58,650 nucleotides of DNA from an uncultured Bacteroides sp. (GTDB lineage Bacteria > Bacteroidota > Bacteroidia > Bacteroidales > Bacteroidaceae), in assembly GCA_900542985.1 (NCBI GenBank), contig UQPQ01000014.1, positions 1 through 58,650 of the forward strand. The letters are read 5' to 3'. Shown piece after piece: positions 35,828 to 45,895 of this stretch. Position numbers and translations under genes: made by a program. The notes beneath the pieces were generated by a model that was not told the DNA's origin, did not search any database, and was given only the letters and a program-made list of their open reading frames with translations. How positions within the stretch are numbered: the stretch's first letter is position 1; each line of letters opens with the position of its first letter.

Positions 35828-35858
35828 CAAAAATAATAAAACCGATTATCTTTGCAAA
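35828..35858 (-). promoter_or_regulatory. Promoter of the M23 peptidase gene, interleaved with the alaS -7 element
   Basis: On the minus strand TTTG (35858-35855), a 19-nt spacer and TATTTTTG (35835-35828) form a full consensus promoter. The plus-strand -7 of alaS (TATCTTTG, 35847-35854) lies within its spacer. Confidence 0.75.
35847..35854 (+). promoter_or_regulatory. -7 element of alaS
   Basis: TATCTTTG fits TAnnTTTG. I see no -33 at the proper distance. It overlaps the divergent M23 promoter, so the two should compete. Confidence 0.6.
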
Positions 35859-35898
35859 TCAAATTTGAGAATATTAACTACAAGACATTATAAGCATT

Positions 35899-38517
35899 AT
35901 GTTGACAGCAAACGAAATCCGCGACTCATTCGTCAAGTTTTTTGAGTCGAAAGGACATCAGATTGTGCCTTCTGCACCAATGGTCATCAAAGACGACCCT
36001 ACTCTGATGTTTACCAATGCAGGTATGAACCAGTTTAAAGACATTATTCTGGGTAATCATCCTGCGAAATATACCCGTGTAACAGACTCACAAAAATGCT
36101 TGCGCGTAAGCGGTAAGCACAACGACTTGGAAGAAGTAGGTCATGATACCTATCATCACACCATGTTCGAAATGTTGGGTAACTGGTCATTCGGCGACTA
36201 CTTCAAGAAAGAAGCTATCAGCTGGGCATATGAATATCTGGTGAACGTGCTGAAACTCGATCCGAAAGACTTGTATGTAACTGTATTCGAAGGAAGCCCA
36301 AGCGAAGGTCTGTCTCGCGATGACGAAGCAGCCGGCTATTGGGAACAATTCTTCCCGAAAGACCATATCATCAACGGAAACAAGCACGATAACTTCTGGG
36401 AAATGGGTGATACAGGTCCTTGTGGTCCTTGCTCGGAAATCCACATTGACTCTCGTTCGGAAGAAGAAAAAGCAGCTATACCGGGAAGCCAGCTGGTAAA
36501 CAAAGATCATCCGCAGGTTATCGAAATCTGGAACCTGGTATTCATGCAGTACAACCGTAAAGCAGACGGTTCTTTGGAATCATTGCCTGCAAAAGTAATC
36601 GATACCGGTATGGGATTCGAACGTCTGGTACGTACCTTGCAGGGAAAAACATCAAACTATGATACAGACGTATTCCAGCCTATCATCAAAGTAATCGGTG
36701 ACTTGTCTGGCAAGAAATACGGTGATGACGAAAAGACAGATGTAGCCATGCGCGTAGTGGCAGACCACATCCGTACCATCGCCTTCTCTATTACCGACGG
36801 ACAGCTTCCGTCTAACGCCAAGGCCGGTTACGTAATCCGCCGTATCCTCCGCCGTGCCGTTCGCTATGCATATACCTTCCTGGGACAGAAGCAGGCATTC
36901 ATGTACCGTCTGGTACCGGTGTTGATTGAAAACATGGGTGGTGCTTATCCGGAACTGAAAGCACAGCAGGCTTTGATTGAAAAAGTAATGAAGGAAGAAG
37001 AAGAATCATTCCTCCGTACACTGGAAACCGGTATCCGCCTGTTGGACAAGACTATGAGCGAAGCAAAAGCTGCCGGAAAAACTGAAATCAGCGGAGTGGA
37101 TGCTTTCACATTGTACGATACCTTCGGATTCCCATTCGACTTGACAGAACTGATTCTCCGCGAAAACGGTCTGTCTGCCGACGTGAAAGGATTTGAAGCA
37201 GAAATGCAGAAACAGAAAGAACGTGCCCGCAATGCAGCTGCCGTAGAAACAGGCGACTGGATTACACTGAAAGAAGGTGAAACTACTTTCGTAGGTTACG
37301 ACTATACTGAATATGAAACCAGCATCTTGCGTTATCGTCAGGTAAAACAGAAAAACCAGACACTGTTCCAGATTGTATTGAGCGATACTCCGTTCTATGC
37401 AGAAAGCGGTGGTCAGGTAGGTGATACCGGTGTATTGGTAAGCGAATTCGAGACTATCGAAATCATCGACACCAAGAAGGAAAACAATCTTCCTATCCAC
37501 ATTGCCAAGAAACTTCCCGAACATCTGGAAGCTCCGATGATGGCTTGTGTAGACACAGACAAACGTGCGGCTTGTGCAGCTAACCACTCTTGTACACACT
37601 TGCTGGACGAAGCATTGCGTCAAGTATTGGGTACACATGTAGAACAGAAAGGTTCACTCGTTACTCCAGACTCACTCCGTTTCGACTTCTCTCACTTCCA
37701 GAAAGTGACTCCGGAACAGATTCGTGAAGTGGAACATCTGGTCAATGCAAAGATTCGTGAAAACGTACCTTTGACTGAATACCGTAACCTGCCTATCGAA
37801 AAGGCAAAGGAACTGGGTGCTATCGCTCTCTTCGGTGAAAAGTATGGCGACGAAGTACGTGTCGTACAGTTCGGCTCATCTATCGAGTTCTGTGGAGGTA
37901 CTCACGTATCGGCTACCGGAAAAATCGGTATGGTGAAAATCATCTCTGAAAGTTCTGTAGCTGCAGGTGTACGCCGTATCGAAGCTGTTACCGGAGAAAA
38001 GGTAGAAGAAATGTTCGACATGGTACAGGATACTATCAGCGACCTGAAAGCACTGTTCAACAATGCTCCTGACCTGAAAGCTGCTATTACAAAATATATC
38101 GACGAAAATGCAGGCTTGAAGAAACAGATGGAAGAATTCATGAAAGAAAAAGAAGCTTCTGTCAAGAACAAGCTGATTGAAAATGCAAAAGAAGTAAACG
38201 GTGTGAAAGTAATCAGCACTGTACTTCCGATGCCGGCTGACGCTGTGAAGAACATTGCCTTCCAGCTGAAAGGACAGTTCCCTGAAAACTTGTTCGTTGC
38301 TATCGGTAGCGTATTCGAAAACAAACCGTTGCTGACTGTAACCATGAGCGAAGACCAGGTGAAAGCCGGACTGAACGCAGGCCAGTTGGTACGCGAAGCA
38401 GCCAAACTGATTCAGGGTGGCGGTGGCGGTCAGCCTCACTTTGCTACAGCCGGTGGTAAGAACCCCGACGGACTGAGTGCAGCTGTCGATAAGATTATCG
38501 AATTGGCAGGATTCTGA
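35899..38517 (+). CDS. alaS: Alanine--tRNA ligase
   Basis: Charges tRNA-Ala. The 872-residue product is full length: class II catalytic domain (motif region [20 protein letters not shown], core [12 protein letters not shown]), tRNA recognition helices, editing domain with the zinc ligands H-S-C-T-H and C-G-G-T-H, and a C-terminal glycine-rich C-Ala domain ([14 protein letters not shown]). The start at 35899 begins with the conserved [15 protein letters not shown] segment. Monocistronic with a strong terminator. Confidence 0.98.
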   Translation: MLTANEIRDSFVKFFESKGHQIVPSAPMVIKDDPTLMFTNAGMNQFKDIILGNHPAKYTRVTDSQKCLRVSGKHNDLEEVGHDTYHHTMFEMLGNWSFGDYFKKEAISWAYEYLVNVLKLDPKDLYVTVFEGSPSEGLSRDDEAAGYWEQFFPKDHIINGNKHDNFWEMGDTGPCGPCSEIHIDSRSEEEKAAIPGSQLVNKDHPQVIEIWNLVFMQYNRKADGSLESLPAKVIDTGMGFERLVRTLQGKTSNYDTDVFQPIIKVIGDLSGKKYGDDEKTDVAMRVVADHIRTIAFSITDGQLPSNAKAGYVIRRILRRAVRYAYTFLGQKQAFMYRLVPVLIENMGGAYPELKAQQALIEKVMKEEEESFLRTLETGIRLLDKTMSEAKAAGKTEISGVDAFTLYDTFGFPFDLTELILRENGLSADVKGFEAEMQKQKERARNAAAVETGDWITLKEGETTFVGYDYTEYETSILRYRQVKQKNQTLFQIVLSDTPFYAESGGQVGDTGVLVSEFETIEIIDTKKENNLPIHIAKKLPEHLEAPMMACVDTDKRAACAANHSCTHLLDEALRQVLGTHVEQKGSLVTPDSLRFDFSHFQKVTPEQIREVEHLVNAKIRENVPLTEYRNLPIEKAKELGAIALFGEKYGDEVRVVQFGSSIEFCGGTHVSATGKIGMVKIISESSVAAGVRRIEAVTGEKVEEMFDMVQDTISDLKALFNNAPDLKAAITKYIDENAGLKKQMEEFMKEKEASVKNKLIENAKEVNGVKVISTVLPMPADAVKNIAFQLKGQFPENLFVAIGSVFENKPLLTVTMSEDQVKAGLNAGQLVREAAKLIQGGGGGQPHFATAGGKNPDGLSAAVDKIIELAGF

Positions 38518-38542
38518 TTTCAACAGAATCCCTCTATATAAG

Positions 38543-38588
38543 AAATGTCATTCTCCCGGAATAGTTTCCTGTGGAGAATGACATTTTT
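38543..38588 (+). terminator. Terminator of alaS
   Basis: AAATGTCATTCTCC (38543-38556) pairs perfectly with GGAGAATGACATTT (38573-38586) and runs into T residues. Confidence 0.92.
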
Positions 38589-38655
38589 GTATTTGGATGC
38601 CCAGAGCAATTGAAACTCTTTTAATATTGAACAAAAAGCGGCAATAATACACGCA

Positions 38656-38748
38656 AAAAACGCGACTTGTCACGTTAGCATACGATACTTGTATCGTTGC
38701 CTTTCGATACTTGTATCATCAGCTAACGTGACAAGTCGCGTTTTTAAC
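38656..38748. repeat. Array of four 22-bp units with palindromic cores (copy 2)
   Basis: Units start at 38661, 38683, 38705 and 38727, again exactly 22 bp each, with cores CGCGACTTGTCACG, CGATACTTGTATCG, CGATACTTGTATCA and CGTGACAAGTCGCG. The second core is a perfect inverted repeat. The array as a whole is closed by perfect 24-bp arms at 38656-38679 and 38722-38745 (AAAAACGCGACTTGT at one end, ACAAGTCGCGTTTTT at the other), giving A and T runs for bidirectional termination. It lies between the alaS terminator and the 3' end of the GH89 gene. The first unit differs from that of copy 1 at only three positions. Confidence 0.9.
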
Positions 38749-38752
38749 GTGA

Positions 38753-41245
38753 TTATTCAAGCAAAATCACACCAGCAGCTTTACCTGAAGAAGAGGTAAA
38801 ACGAACAGTCAGGACACATCCATTATTAGCCTGTATCTTTTCCGGCAGAACAATTGGATACGTAGTTTTTTCCTGCAGACTCTTTACATCATCAGATGAA
38901 GCAAGGAGTTTTCCATCTGCCTCAAGTATAAAACCTGTCGCCTCTATCTCTTTTCTTCCCTTTATGATTTCTATAGAAATTCCCTTCATTTTTTCCAGCA
39001 TACGGGCAGAAAGATTCAGTTTCACCTCTTTTGTTTCCTTATCTCCCAAGCTCCATACTCCTATCAAATTAGGCTGATTCAATTTCAACTCCTTTTCCGA
39101 AATATCTTTTGATAATGCGATCATCTTTTTAGAGAAATCCACCACATCAATCGTCCCCCATTCATAATCCGTATCCTGATGATTCTCTACCCAATTACGC
39201 TCCCAAGCAGGCATTTCGAAATCTATTCCCTGAGTCCGACTGGTATAATAATTCTTCCAACGGCCTAAATAATAACTTTCTATCAGTCCGCTCCAAATAC
39301 GGGCTGCATAATCATCGACAGGAGGTCCCCAAATAGTTACAATTCTACGGGCATTTTTCTCATATTGCTTTTGTTGTTCCGGTGTTTCAGCAGCCTTCCG
39401 TGCGAAGTCCAGCCAACGCTCCAAACGAAGTGTAGGATGCTGGCTCAAAAGAGCGTCCATTCCCAACATCAAAGTTTCAAACCGGCTTTGAAGAAAACAA
39501 GCTTGTAAAGTATCTCCCAACAAATACTCCTGATCGATCATCTTCGTCAAAATCTCAGCTTTTCCACCCAAATACTGAGTGACCATTTCTGCCAAATCAA
39601 CTCGATACATCTTGTTATCCCCTAATTCATCTGCAGCATCCACAAAACATTCCAACCCTTTAAAGTAGTCTTCACATATATTAATAGAACCATCTTTAAC
39701 AGTACCCGGACGGAACTGCCAATTGAAACGAGGATGGTCGGTAAAAGTACCATATACCGACTTCAACAGATAATTCCATGCAGCCGTGATATCGGCAGAG
39801 GCTTTTCCATAACGGTTTTCCGAATAATCCTTCAACCAGTTGCGCACATCTATCCGGCGAGAGTTCCAACCGGCATCTGTCACCAGTTCATACAACACTT
39901 CATTATTCTCAATACCTTCCGGAGCCATTCCATGTGCAATCAGTTTCCCTTTATAAGGTGAGGCCAAAGCTTCCAAATGACCATTGGCATAAAAGTCAAG
40001 TACCCCGGTCATTCCTACCTTACCTCCCATATTAGGTATCACACTATATACCCACTGTTTATTATAAAAGCCCTTATAATATTCCCAGTTTACTTCGGAA
40101 TGCCAGAAATGCTTATTATAATCCACAGCCAGATCAAGCAACAGCATTTTATCATCAGGAACTTTCGATACCAAGGCTCCTAAAGTTTCATAATCCCAGA
40201 TATGCCGCTGATACCCAAACATCCATCCCTGCATCACCCATACAGCTTTGGTATTAGCCTTCCTAATTGATTCGTATACACTATTACCATAGGAAGCTGC
40301 CATCTCATACCGTTCAGGATTTCCTTTTTCAGGAAAAGGGATTTCCATTTCATTAAAACTGTCTACCAGATAATAATCGCATTTTCCAAACTCTTTCTCC
40401 CATTCACGGATAAATGCCGTACCTATTTCTTTAAATAAAGGCTCTTGAGGAGAAATCATCCAGTTAGAGAAAGCACCTCCCCAATGTGTCTCGATTATTT
40501 CCAGTTCCGGATGAATACGCTTGAACTCCTGAGGAATAAACCCCGGGAACCCCGGACAAATGGGTTTCATACCCAAAGAGCGCATTCTATCCAATATTTT
40601 ATGTTGAAGAGCGATTTGTTTCCGATGCCAGTCTTCATTAAGAGGACCATCTATCCCACTTACATTTCCCATACGCATCCAGGGTAAATGAGCAGGTCCT
40701 ACAAAATAATGTTCTATTTCTTCATCAGTCAGCCCCATTTTTTTCCATACACGTGCTATAATTGCCTCATAGCCTACTAAAGCCAACGGCATATTAATGC
40801 CATGCAGAGCCATCCAGTCAATTTCCTGTTGCCAACGTTCCCAATCCCAGTAAGGCATGGAGTATCCATAAGTACAGACATTAAAATAATAATGATTGAA
40901 GAAAGGAGAAACAGTTCTTACAAAAGACTGGTCGGGCAATACGCCGGGGACAGTAATACTATTTCCACTCCATGTATACATTCCCCATTGATTATCCTTT
41001 ATATAGTCGTAAAAGCCACGACATAAAGATACATTATCTGAGGCCTGAATACGCAATATTCCATCCTGCACCTCATACTGATAATACGTACTGTCCTTAT
41101 CCTGTTTCAACTTCAATGACACAGGAATATCCTGCCGGCCGGAAACACGTTGAATCAGTTCACGTACAGCTTTTGTCTGCTGAGCGCATCCAAGCACCTC
41201 TCCAGCCAACAGATAAAATAAAAATAAAAAAATGTGTTTTCCCAT
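38753..41245 (-). CDS. Alpha-N-acetylglucosaminidase, GH89 (NAGLU-like)
   Basis: Removes terminal alpha-linked GlcNAc, as found in heparan sulfate and in gastric mucin. The 830-residue protein has the family architecture: N-terminal domain (about 25-120), TIM-like barrel with NHYYFNVCTYGYSMPYWDWE (core CTYGYSMPYWDWERW), the catalytic Glu in DSFNEM (about residue 300), the likely nucleophile Glu in HGMAPEGIENNE (about residue 435), and a C-terminal helical domain. The N-terminus has a signal with a possible lipobox (VLGC), so it may be a surface or periplasmic lipoprotein. It is second in an operon with the phosphodiesterase gene 17 bases upstream. Confidence 0.94.
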   Translation of the reverse strand: MGKHIFLFLFYLLAGEVLGCAQQTKAVRELIQRVSGRQDIPVSLKLKQDKDSTYYQYEVQDGILRIQASDNVSLCRGFYDYIKDNQWGMYTWSGNSITVPGVLPDQSFVRTVSPFFNHYYFNVCTYGYSMPYWDWERWQQEIDWMALHGINMPLALVGYEAIIARVWKKMGLTDEEIEHYFVGPAHLPWMRMGNVSGIDGPLNEDWHRKQIALQHKILDRMRSLGMKPICPGFPGFIPQEFKRIHPELEIIETHWGGAFSNWMISPQEPLFKEIGTAFIREWEKEFGKCDYYLVDSFNEMEIPFPEKGNPERYEMAASYGNSVYESIRKANTKAVWVMQGWMFGYQRHIWDYETLGALVSKVPDDKMLLLDLAVDYNKHFWHSEVNWEYYKGFYNKQWVYSVIPNMGGKVGMTGVLDFYANGHLEALASPYKGKLIAHGMAPEGIENNEVLYELVTDAGWNSRRIDVRNWLKDYSENRYGKASADITAAWNYLLKSVYGTFTDHPRFNWQFRPGTVKDGSINICEDYFKGLECFVDAADELGDNKMYRVDLAEMVTQYLGGKAEILTKMIDQEYLLGDTLQACFLQSRFETLMLGMDALLSQHPTLRLERWLDFARKAAETPEQQKQYEKNARRIVTIWGPPVDDYAARIWSGLIESYYLGRWKNYYTSRTQGIDFEMPAWERNWVENHQDTDYEWGTIDVVDFSKKMIALSKDISEKELKLNQPNLIGVWSLGDKETKEVKLNLSARMLEKMKGISIEIIKGRKEIEATGFILEADGKLLASSDDVKSLQEKTTYPIVLPEKIQANNGCVLTVRFTSSSGKAAGVILLE

Positions 41246-41262
41246 GTAATAGTTCTTATTTG

Positions 41263-42486
41263 TTATTTATACACCCATCGGGTCAGAATTGTATTCGGAG
41301 TTTTTACTACAAACTTATAGAATTTTGAAGCAGGATATTTACTCAAGTCAACTACAAACTGACCGGAAGAAGCTTTTACCCGTCCTAACTCAATCCACTG
41401 GTCATGCCCCCCATCTTTATAGTTATTCGTAGTAGACATATAAACCACAGCCTCTTCTTCTGAACATTCCGATTGCCAGTTCAGTTTCAAAGTATTATCA
41501 TAAGGATGTGTCGTCAAATTATAAATATCATCCGCTCCGTAAAAAGAGATACCATCTTTTTCAAAAGCCACCTCCCGGGGCATATCAAATCCCATAAAAC
41601 GACAAACAGAAGGAAGGATATCGACCAGAGCCAATGTCGGACGTCTGAACTGTTCATTCAACTGATTGCAGTTAGTTGAAATCCAAACACTGCGTTCACG
41701 AGCCAACTGCCCTCCATGATGATGTCCGCTTTCTCCTCTTCCATGGTCGGTCGTGACAATAATCATCCATTCTTCATCAAAATGTTTTTCACGATACTTG
41801 ACAGCCTCCCATATCTGTCCGACCAGTTCGTCTGTCTTATTGACATACTGATCCATAAAACTTCCATCACCATAGATATGAAAACCAGAATCTGTATACC
41901 ACAAATAAACCCAACTCAAATCAGGAGCATCCTTACGTATACAATCTGCTGCAGCTTTACTTACTACAGAATCAATATCAAAAATCTGTAATTCATCTTT
42001 CTTCTGAGGAAAATTTACCTTGTCGTTATCATAGCCGTCAAAGACATAGTCTATCTTCAGATAATCGGTTTCTTTTTTCCCCTCCCCAATCAAAACAGTA
42101 CGGTTATCGGTCCAGCCAGAAAAGATTGCAGTTGTGTAGTTTTTCTTCTGTTCTTTAGCGATACGAAATAAAGACCAGTAATTATAATTAGGACTTAAAT
42201 TTGAATTTCCATCTACATTATGCTTATTCATCCATGTACCAGTCAATATATTCATATAACCAATTGCCGAAATGGTAGGAGTCTGCGAATAACCGCCTAT
42301 TTCTCCCCCGGTATAAGCACGGGCATATCCTCCTTGCGAAGCTATATCGTATATATATTTAGGATGGACACGCTCTATATAGTCAGCCGGTATACCATCC
42401 AGCACCACATACACCACTTTACGGGTTTTACCATAAAGCAAAATCGGAAACAATACGCAAATTGCAACAATCAAGTACTTTTTCAT
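41263..42486 (-). CDS. Exported alkaline-phosphatase-superfamily protein (ENPP-like phosphodiesterase)
   Basis: A 407-residue exported enzyme of the type I phosphodiesterase/nucleotide pyrophosphatase group. The signal peptide is about residues 1-19. The metal-binding Asp is in VVYVVLDGIPADY; the later ligands are in TTDHGRGESGHHHGG. The nucleophile is probably the Thr in QTPTISAIGYMNILTG. It ends in an extra domain with a beta-sandwich look (about 330-400). Substrate unknown: nucleotide, phosphodiester-linked glycan or lipid headgroup. It is the first gene of an operon with the GH89 enzyme; a minus-strand TATTTTTG at 42609-42602 may be its -7 element. Confidence 0.86.
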   Translation of the reverse strand: MKKYLIVAICVLFPILLYGKTRKVVYVVLDGIPADYIERVHPKYIYDIASQGGYARAYTGGEIGGYSQTPTISAIGYMNILTGTWMNKHNVDGNSNLSPNYNYWSLFRIAKEQKKNYTTAIFSGWTDNRTVLIGEGKKETDYLKIDYVFDGYDNDKVNFPQKKDELQIFDIDSVVSKAAADCIRKDAPDLSWVYLWYTDSGFHIYGDGSFMDQYVNKTDELVGQIWEAVKYREKHFDEEWMIIVTTDHGRGESGHHHGGQLARERSVWISTNCNQLNEQFRRPTLALVDILPSVCRFMGFDMPREVAFEKDGISFYGADDIYNLTTHPYDNTLKLNWQSECSEEEAVVYMSTTNNYKDGGHDQWIELGRVKASSGQFVVDLSKYPASKFYKFVVKTPNTILTRWVYK

Positions 42487-42623
42487 AATTTCATGTCTAT
42501 TTATTAATATCTTTTTTCTATAAATTTCATTACCTGCAATTCCCCATTCAATTTCTTAGGTATGGAATATAAAACAAGATAGACTCAGATTATAAGGTCT
42601 GCAAAAATAACACTTTATTTATA

Positions 42624-43427
42624 TCACTCGTTTTTCATCTTTACAAATTGCCCGGGCGACATTCCTGTAATCTGCCTGAACACCCGATTAAAATTATTGG
42701 GAGTACTGAAACCTACTTCATAAGCTATTTCCGATAAAGTTTTCTCCCTGTCGGCCAGCAATTCAATAGCCCTCGTCACTCGCTGATAATTCAGATACAG
42801 ACTAAAACGGATATTCGAGCGGAAAAACAAACGGCTCAGGTTACGGACCGAAAATCCAAAGTATTTTGCGACCGTTTCTATTTTCAAATTCTCGCCACAA
42901 TGCTCTGTTATATAATGTAACACCGGTACCAGGCGCTGATCGTCGGGAATCACCAGTGTCTTTAGAAGAATCTCTCTGACCGGACTCATGGAGGGAAGTA
43001 GCTTAAAGAAGCTCAAAGTAAACTGAAACAAATCGGCTTGTGTATCTCTTCGAATCAATTTGCCTTTCGAAGCAATGAACTTTAAATTTTCTGCTATTAC
43101 CGAAGTGGTATTATAAATGGAAAAGCCATTCATCACATCAGTCTCCTCAAATGACAAATAAAAGATAACCAGCGAAACCAGACGATTGTGACTGCATAAC
43201 TCATGTTCTACTCCAGCCGGTATCCAGGCTATGTGTTTTTCCGGTACAAAATAATTCGTATTGCCAATCTGTACCCTTAGCGTTCCCGACAAAGTATAGA
43301 TAATTTGTTCCTTATTATGAGCATGAGCAGGTAGAACAATTTCTTCCCAACCTGTTTTTTTTATAAAGATTTCTTCAGGTTGTGAACTGTTTATAGTCGC
43401 AATATACGATTTCTGTTCTCCATTCAT
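42624..43427 (-). CDS. AraC-family transcriptional regulator with N-terminal cupin
   Basis: A 267-residue regulator. The N-terminal cupin (about residues 28-90; PAHAHNKEQIIYTLSGTLRV and IPAGVEHEL) probably binds a small ligand. The C-terminal pair of helix-turn-helices is canonical (IETVAKYFGFSVRNLSRLFF, then LSEIAYEVGFSTPNNFNRVF and TGMSPGQF). It is divergent from the TolC/HlyD/MFS exporter with a short shared regulatory region, so it very likely controls that operon and itself. Confidence 0.93.
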   Translation of the reverse strand: MNGEQKSYIATINSSQPEEIFIKKTGWEEIVLPAHAHNKEQIIYTLSGTLRVQIGNTNYFVPEKHIAWIPAGVEHELCSHNRLVSLVIFYLSFEETDVMNGFSIYNTTSVIAENLKFIASKGKLIRRDTQADLFQFTLSFFKLLPSMSPVREILLKTLVIPDDQRLVPVLHYITEHCGENLKIETVAKYFGFSVRNLSRLFFRSNIRFSLYLNYQRVTRAIELLADREKTLSEIAYEVGFSTPNNFNRVFRQITGMSPGQFVKMKNE

Positions 43428-43475
43428 CGGTTGGCATGATTTGATAATTTTATTGCATTAATTGAAAATTCAGAA

Positions 43476-43507
43476 CAAAGTTAAAGGTTTATTTTTGCAT
43501 GCACAAA
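43476..43507. promoter_or_regulatory. Interleaved divergent promoters between the AraC regulator and the exporter operon
   Basis: Minus strand: TTTG (43507-43504), 20-nt spacer, TAACTTTG (43483-43476), driving the AraC gene. Plus strand: TATTTTTG at 43490-43497, driving the TolC gene; its -33 is weak. The plus -7 lies inside the minus spacer, the same geometry as at the M23/alaS pair. The operator of the AraC protein is presumably here. Confidence 0.68.
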
Positions 43508-43530
43508 TTGAAATAGACAGAAAAGGTTAC

Positions 43531-44838
43531 ATGAAGAATAGGTATTGGTTTTTCTGCATCGGATTGCTTTTTTCAGGAGCTGCATCCGATGCCCAGACTC
43601 GTATACTCAGTATAGACGAAATGTTCCACTTGGCTGACGAGAACAGCAAAAGCATACGGGTACACACACTTCACACGGAAGAAACCGCTCAAGGAATTAA
43701 AGTTGCACGCGACAAGCGACTTCCATCCATTCACAGCGAACTGACTCTCAACTACATTGGAGACGGTTGTATGACCGACCGGGATTTTTCAAACGGAATA
43801 CATGCAGACATGCCTCACTTTGGAAATACATTTGTTCTGAAGGCAAGTCAGGTAGTTTACAGCGGGGGAAGCATCAGCGGAAACATCGAGAAGAGTAAGC
43901 TGATGCACCGGAATGCCCAACTGGAATACGACAGTAACCGCCAGGATATACGTTTCCTGCTCATCGGCTACTACCTGGATATATGTCAGCTGAATAATGA
44001 AAAGACGGTGTACGAAAAGAATATCGAACAGACACAGCTTCTGGTGAAAGATATGCGAGCAGCCTACAGCCAGGGAACAGCTTTGAAGAGCGACATTACA
44101 CGCTATGAGCTTCAGCTTCAGAATCTGAAACTGGCACTGACTTCCGTTCTGAACAAGAAGAATATATTATGCCAACATCTGGCCAGTACCATCGGACTGC
44201 CGGAAGGTACAATTATACAGCCTGATACAGCACAACTTAAAAACATACAGATTGCGAGACAGAACGAAACTGCCTGGAAAGAAGGAAAGCTGAATGCTCC
44301 CGCACTACAAATGGCCGATAACCAAATACAACTAAAGCAAAACGAGGAACGCCTGATTAAGGCGGAAAGAAGGCCCCATATCAACCTCACCGCTACCAAT
44401 GATTTTACCGGTCCCATTCTTGTAGAAGTACCACCGTTGAACAATAATTTCAACTACTGGTTTGCGGGAGTCTCTGTCTCATACAATCTGGACGCCTTGT
44501 TCAAGACCAAAAAGAAACTGAAACAGGCACGTATCTCCACGCTTAAGACACAGGAACAAAGAAGACTGGCAGAAGAAGAACTCGACAATGCCATTCATGC
44601 CGCTTACATCGGACTGAACGAAGCTTATACGCGACTTCAGACCCAGCAGAAGAGTGTACAGCTTGCACACGAGAACTTCAATATCGTAAAGCACCGTTAC
44701 CTAAATGGTTTGTCACTGATTACCGATATGCTGGATGCAAGCAATACGCAGCTGGACACCGAATTACAACTGACCAACGACCAGATTAATATTCTATACC
44801 AATATTATCTGCTCAAGAAATTAAACGGAACATTATAA
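43531..44838 (+). CDS. TolC-family outer membrane protein of a tripartite MFS exporter
   Basis: Outer membrane duct. From ATG 43531 the product is 435 residues: signal peptide (about residues 1-22, YWFFCIGLLFSGAASDAQ), then the two OEP repeats with long helices (YDSNRQDIRFLLIGYYLDIC; ENFNIVKHRYLNGLSLITDM). The frame is open back to a TTG at 43462, but the -7 element lies within that extension and the signal peptide starts at 43531, so I chose the latter. The HlyD-type adaptor gene follows after 16 bases. Confidence 0.93.
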   Translation: MKNRYWFFCIGLLFSGAASDAQTRILSIDEMFHLADENSKSIRVHTLHTEETAQGIKVARDKRLPSIHSELTLNYIGDGCMTDRDFSNGIHADMPHFGNTFVLKASQVVYSGGSISGNIEKSKLMHRNAQLEYDSNRQDIRFLLIGYYLDICQLNNEKTVYEKNIEQTQLLVKDMRAAYSQGTALKSDITRYELQLQNLKLALTSVLNKKNILCQHLASTIGLPEGTIIQPDTAQLKNIQIARQNETAWKEGKLNAPALQMADNQIQLKQNEERLIKAERRPHINLTATNDFTGPILVEVPPLNNNFNYWFAGVSVSYNLDALFKTKKKLKQARISTLKTQEQRRLAEEELDNAIHAAYIGLNEAYTRLQTQQKSVQLAHENFNIVKHRYLNGLSLITDMLDASNTQLDTELQLTNDQINILYQYYLLKKLNGTL

Positions 44839-44854
44839 TAAACCCTATATACTC

Positions 44855-45889
44855 ATGATAAAAAATAAGAAAAGAGCCATCCCCAATTTCATCATACTGC
44901 TTGTACTGGCAGGAGGTATAAGCTGGATAAGCGGAAAATTTATCCGCCTCGGCAGCAACGAATATACAGACAATGCACAAATCAAACAACATCTGACTCC
45001 TGTCAATACACGAGTACAGGGATTTATCAAGAAAATTTGCTTTGAAGAATATCAGAGAGTGAAGAAAGGAGATACACTGGCTATTATAGACGATACCGAA
45101 TATCGCCTGAAAGTAGCGCAGGCAGAAGCCGACTATCAGAATGCTCTGGCTGGAAAAAGTGCCATGTATACAACTATCAACACCACACAAAACAACATTT
45201 TCGTAACCGAAGCAGCTATCGAAGAGCAACGGGTACGCCTGCTGAATGCTGAAACCGACTACAAACGTTACCAGGAACTGATGAAAGAAGAAGCGGTAAC
45301 TCCCCAGCAGTTCGACCGGGTGAAAACAGATTATGCTGCTACCAAAGCACGGTATGAACAGTTACTGAGACAGAAACAGTCTACCTCCCTCATGAAGCAG
45401 GAACAGACTCAGCGTCTGGAACAAAACGAGTCGGCTATCAAACTGGCAGAAGCAGCACTGAATCTGGCCAAACTGAACCTCTCGTATACCATTATCCGTG
45501 CTACAACCGACGGAGTAACCGGACGCAAGGATATTCACGAAGGACAGCTGGTACAATCCGGACAGACACTGGTCACTCTGGTAGACGGTACAGAAAAATG
45601 GGTAATTGCCAACTATAAAGAAACCCAGACTACAGACATGCAAAAAGGACAGCTGGTCAAGATACAAGTTGATGCCATTCCAGAAATAGAATACGAAGGA
45701 CAAATTTCTTCTATCTCCGACGCGACCGGTTCATTCTATTCGGTGATACCGCAAGACAACTCTGCCGGAAACTTTGTAAAAGTAGAACAGCGTATCCCGG
45801 TACGTATAGAATTTACACACAACAACCGTCCGGAAGACCTTGAACGCCTCCGTGCCGGTATGAATGTAGAATGTACCGTAAAATTCTAA
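44855..45889 (+). CDS. HlyD/EmrA-type membrane fusion protein
   Basis: Periplasmic adaptor of 344 residues anchored by one N-terminal helix (IPNFIILLVLAGGISWISG). It has the EmrA marker YTDNAQIKQHLTPVNTRVQG, the lipoyl halves (KKGDTLAIIDDTEYRLKVAQ and LSYTIIRATTDGVTGRKDI), a long coiled-coil hairpin between them, and a C-terminal barrel (AGMNVECTVKF). It joins the TolC protein upstream to the MFS pump that starts 6 bases downstream. Confidence 0.94.
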   Translation: MIKNKKRAIPNFIILLVLAGGISWISGKFIRLGSNEYTDNAQIKQHLTPVNTRVQGFIKKICFEEYQRVKKGDTLAIIDDTEYRLKVAQAEADYQNALAGKSAMYTTINTTQNNIFVTEAAIEEQRVRLLNAETDYKRYQELMKEEAVTPQQFDRVKTDYAATKARYEQLLRQKQSTSLMKQEQTQRLEQNESAIKLAEAALNLAKLNLSYTIIRATTDGVTGRKDIHEGQLVQSGQTLVTLVDGTEKWVIANYKETQTTDMQKGQLVKIQVDAIPEIEYEGQISSISDATGSFYSVIPQDNSAGNFVKVEQRIPVRIEFTHNNRPEDLERLRAGMNVECTVKF

Positions 45890-45895
45890 AAGCCA

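Noticed and set aside
35765..35898. T-box or other riboswitch before alaS
   Set aside because: The leader is short, has no conserved T-box sequence and no terminator/antiterminator pair.
43462..43530. TTG start giving 23 more residues on the second TolC-family protein
   Set aside because: The -7 element TATTTTTG lies within this stretch and the signal peptide starts at ATG 43531.
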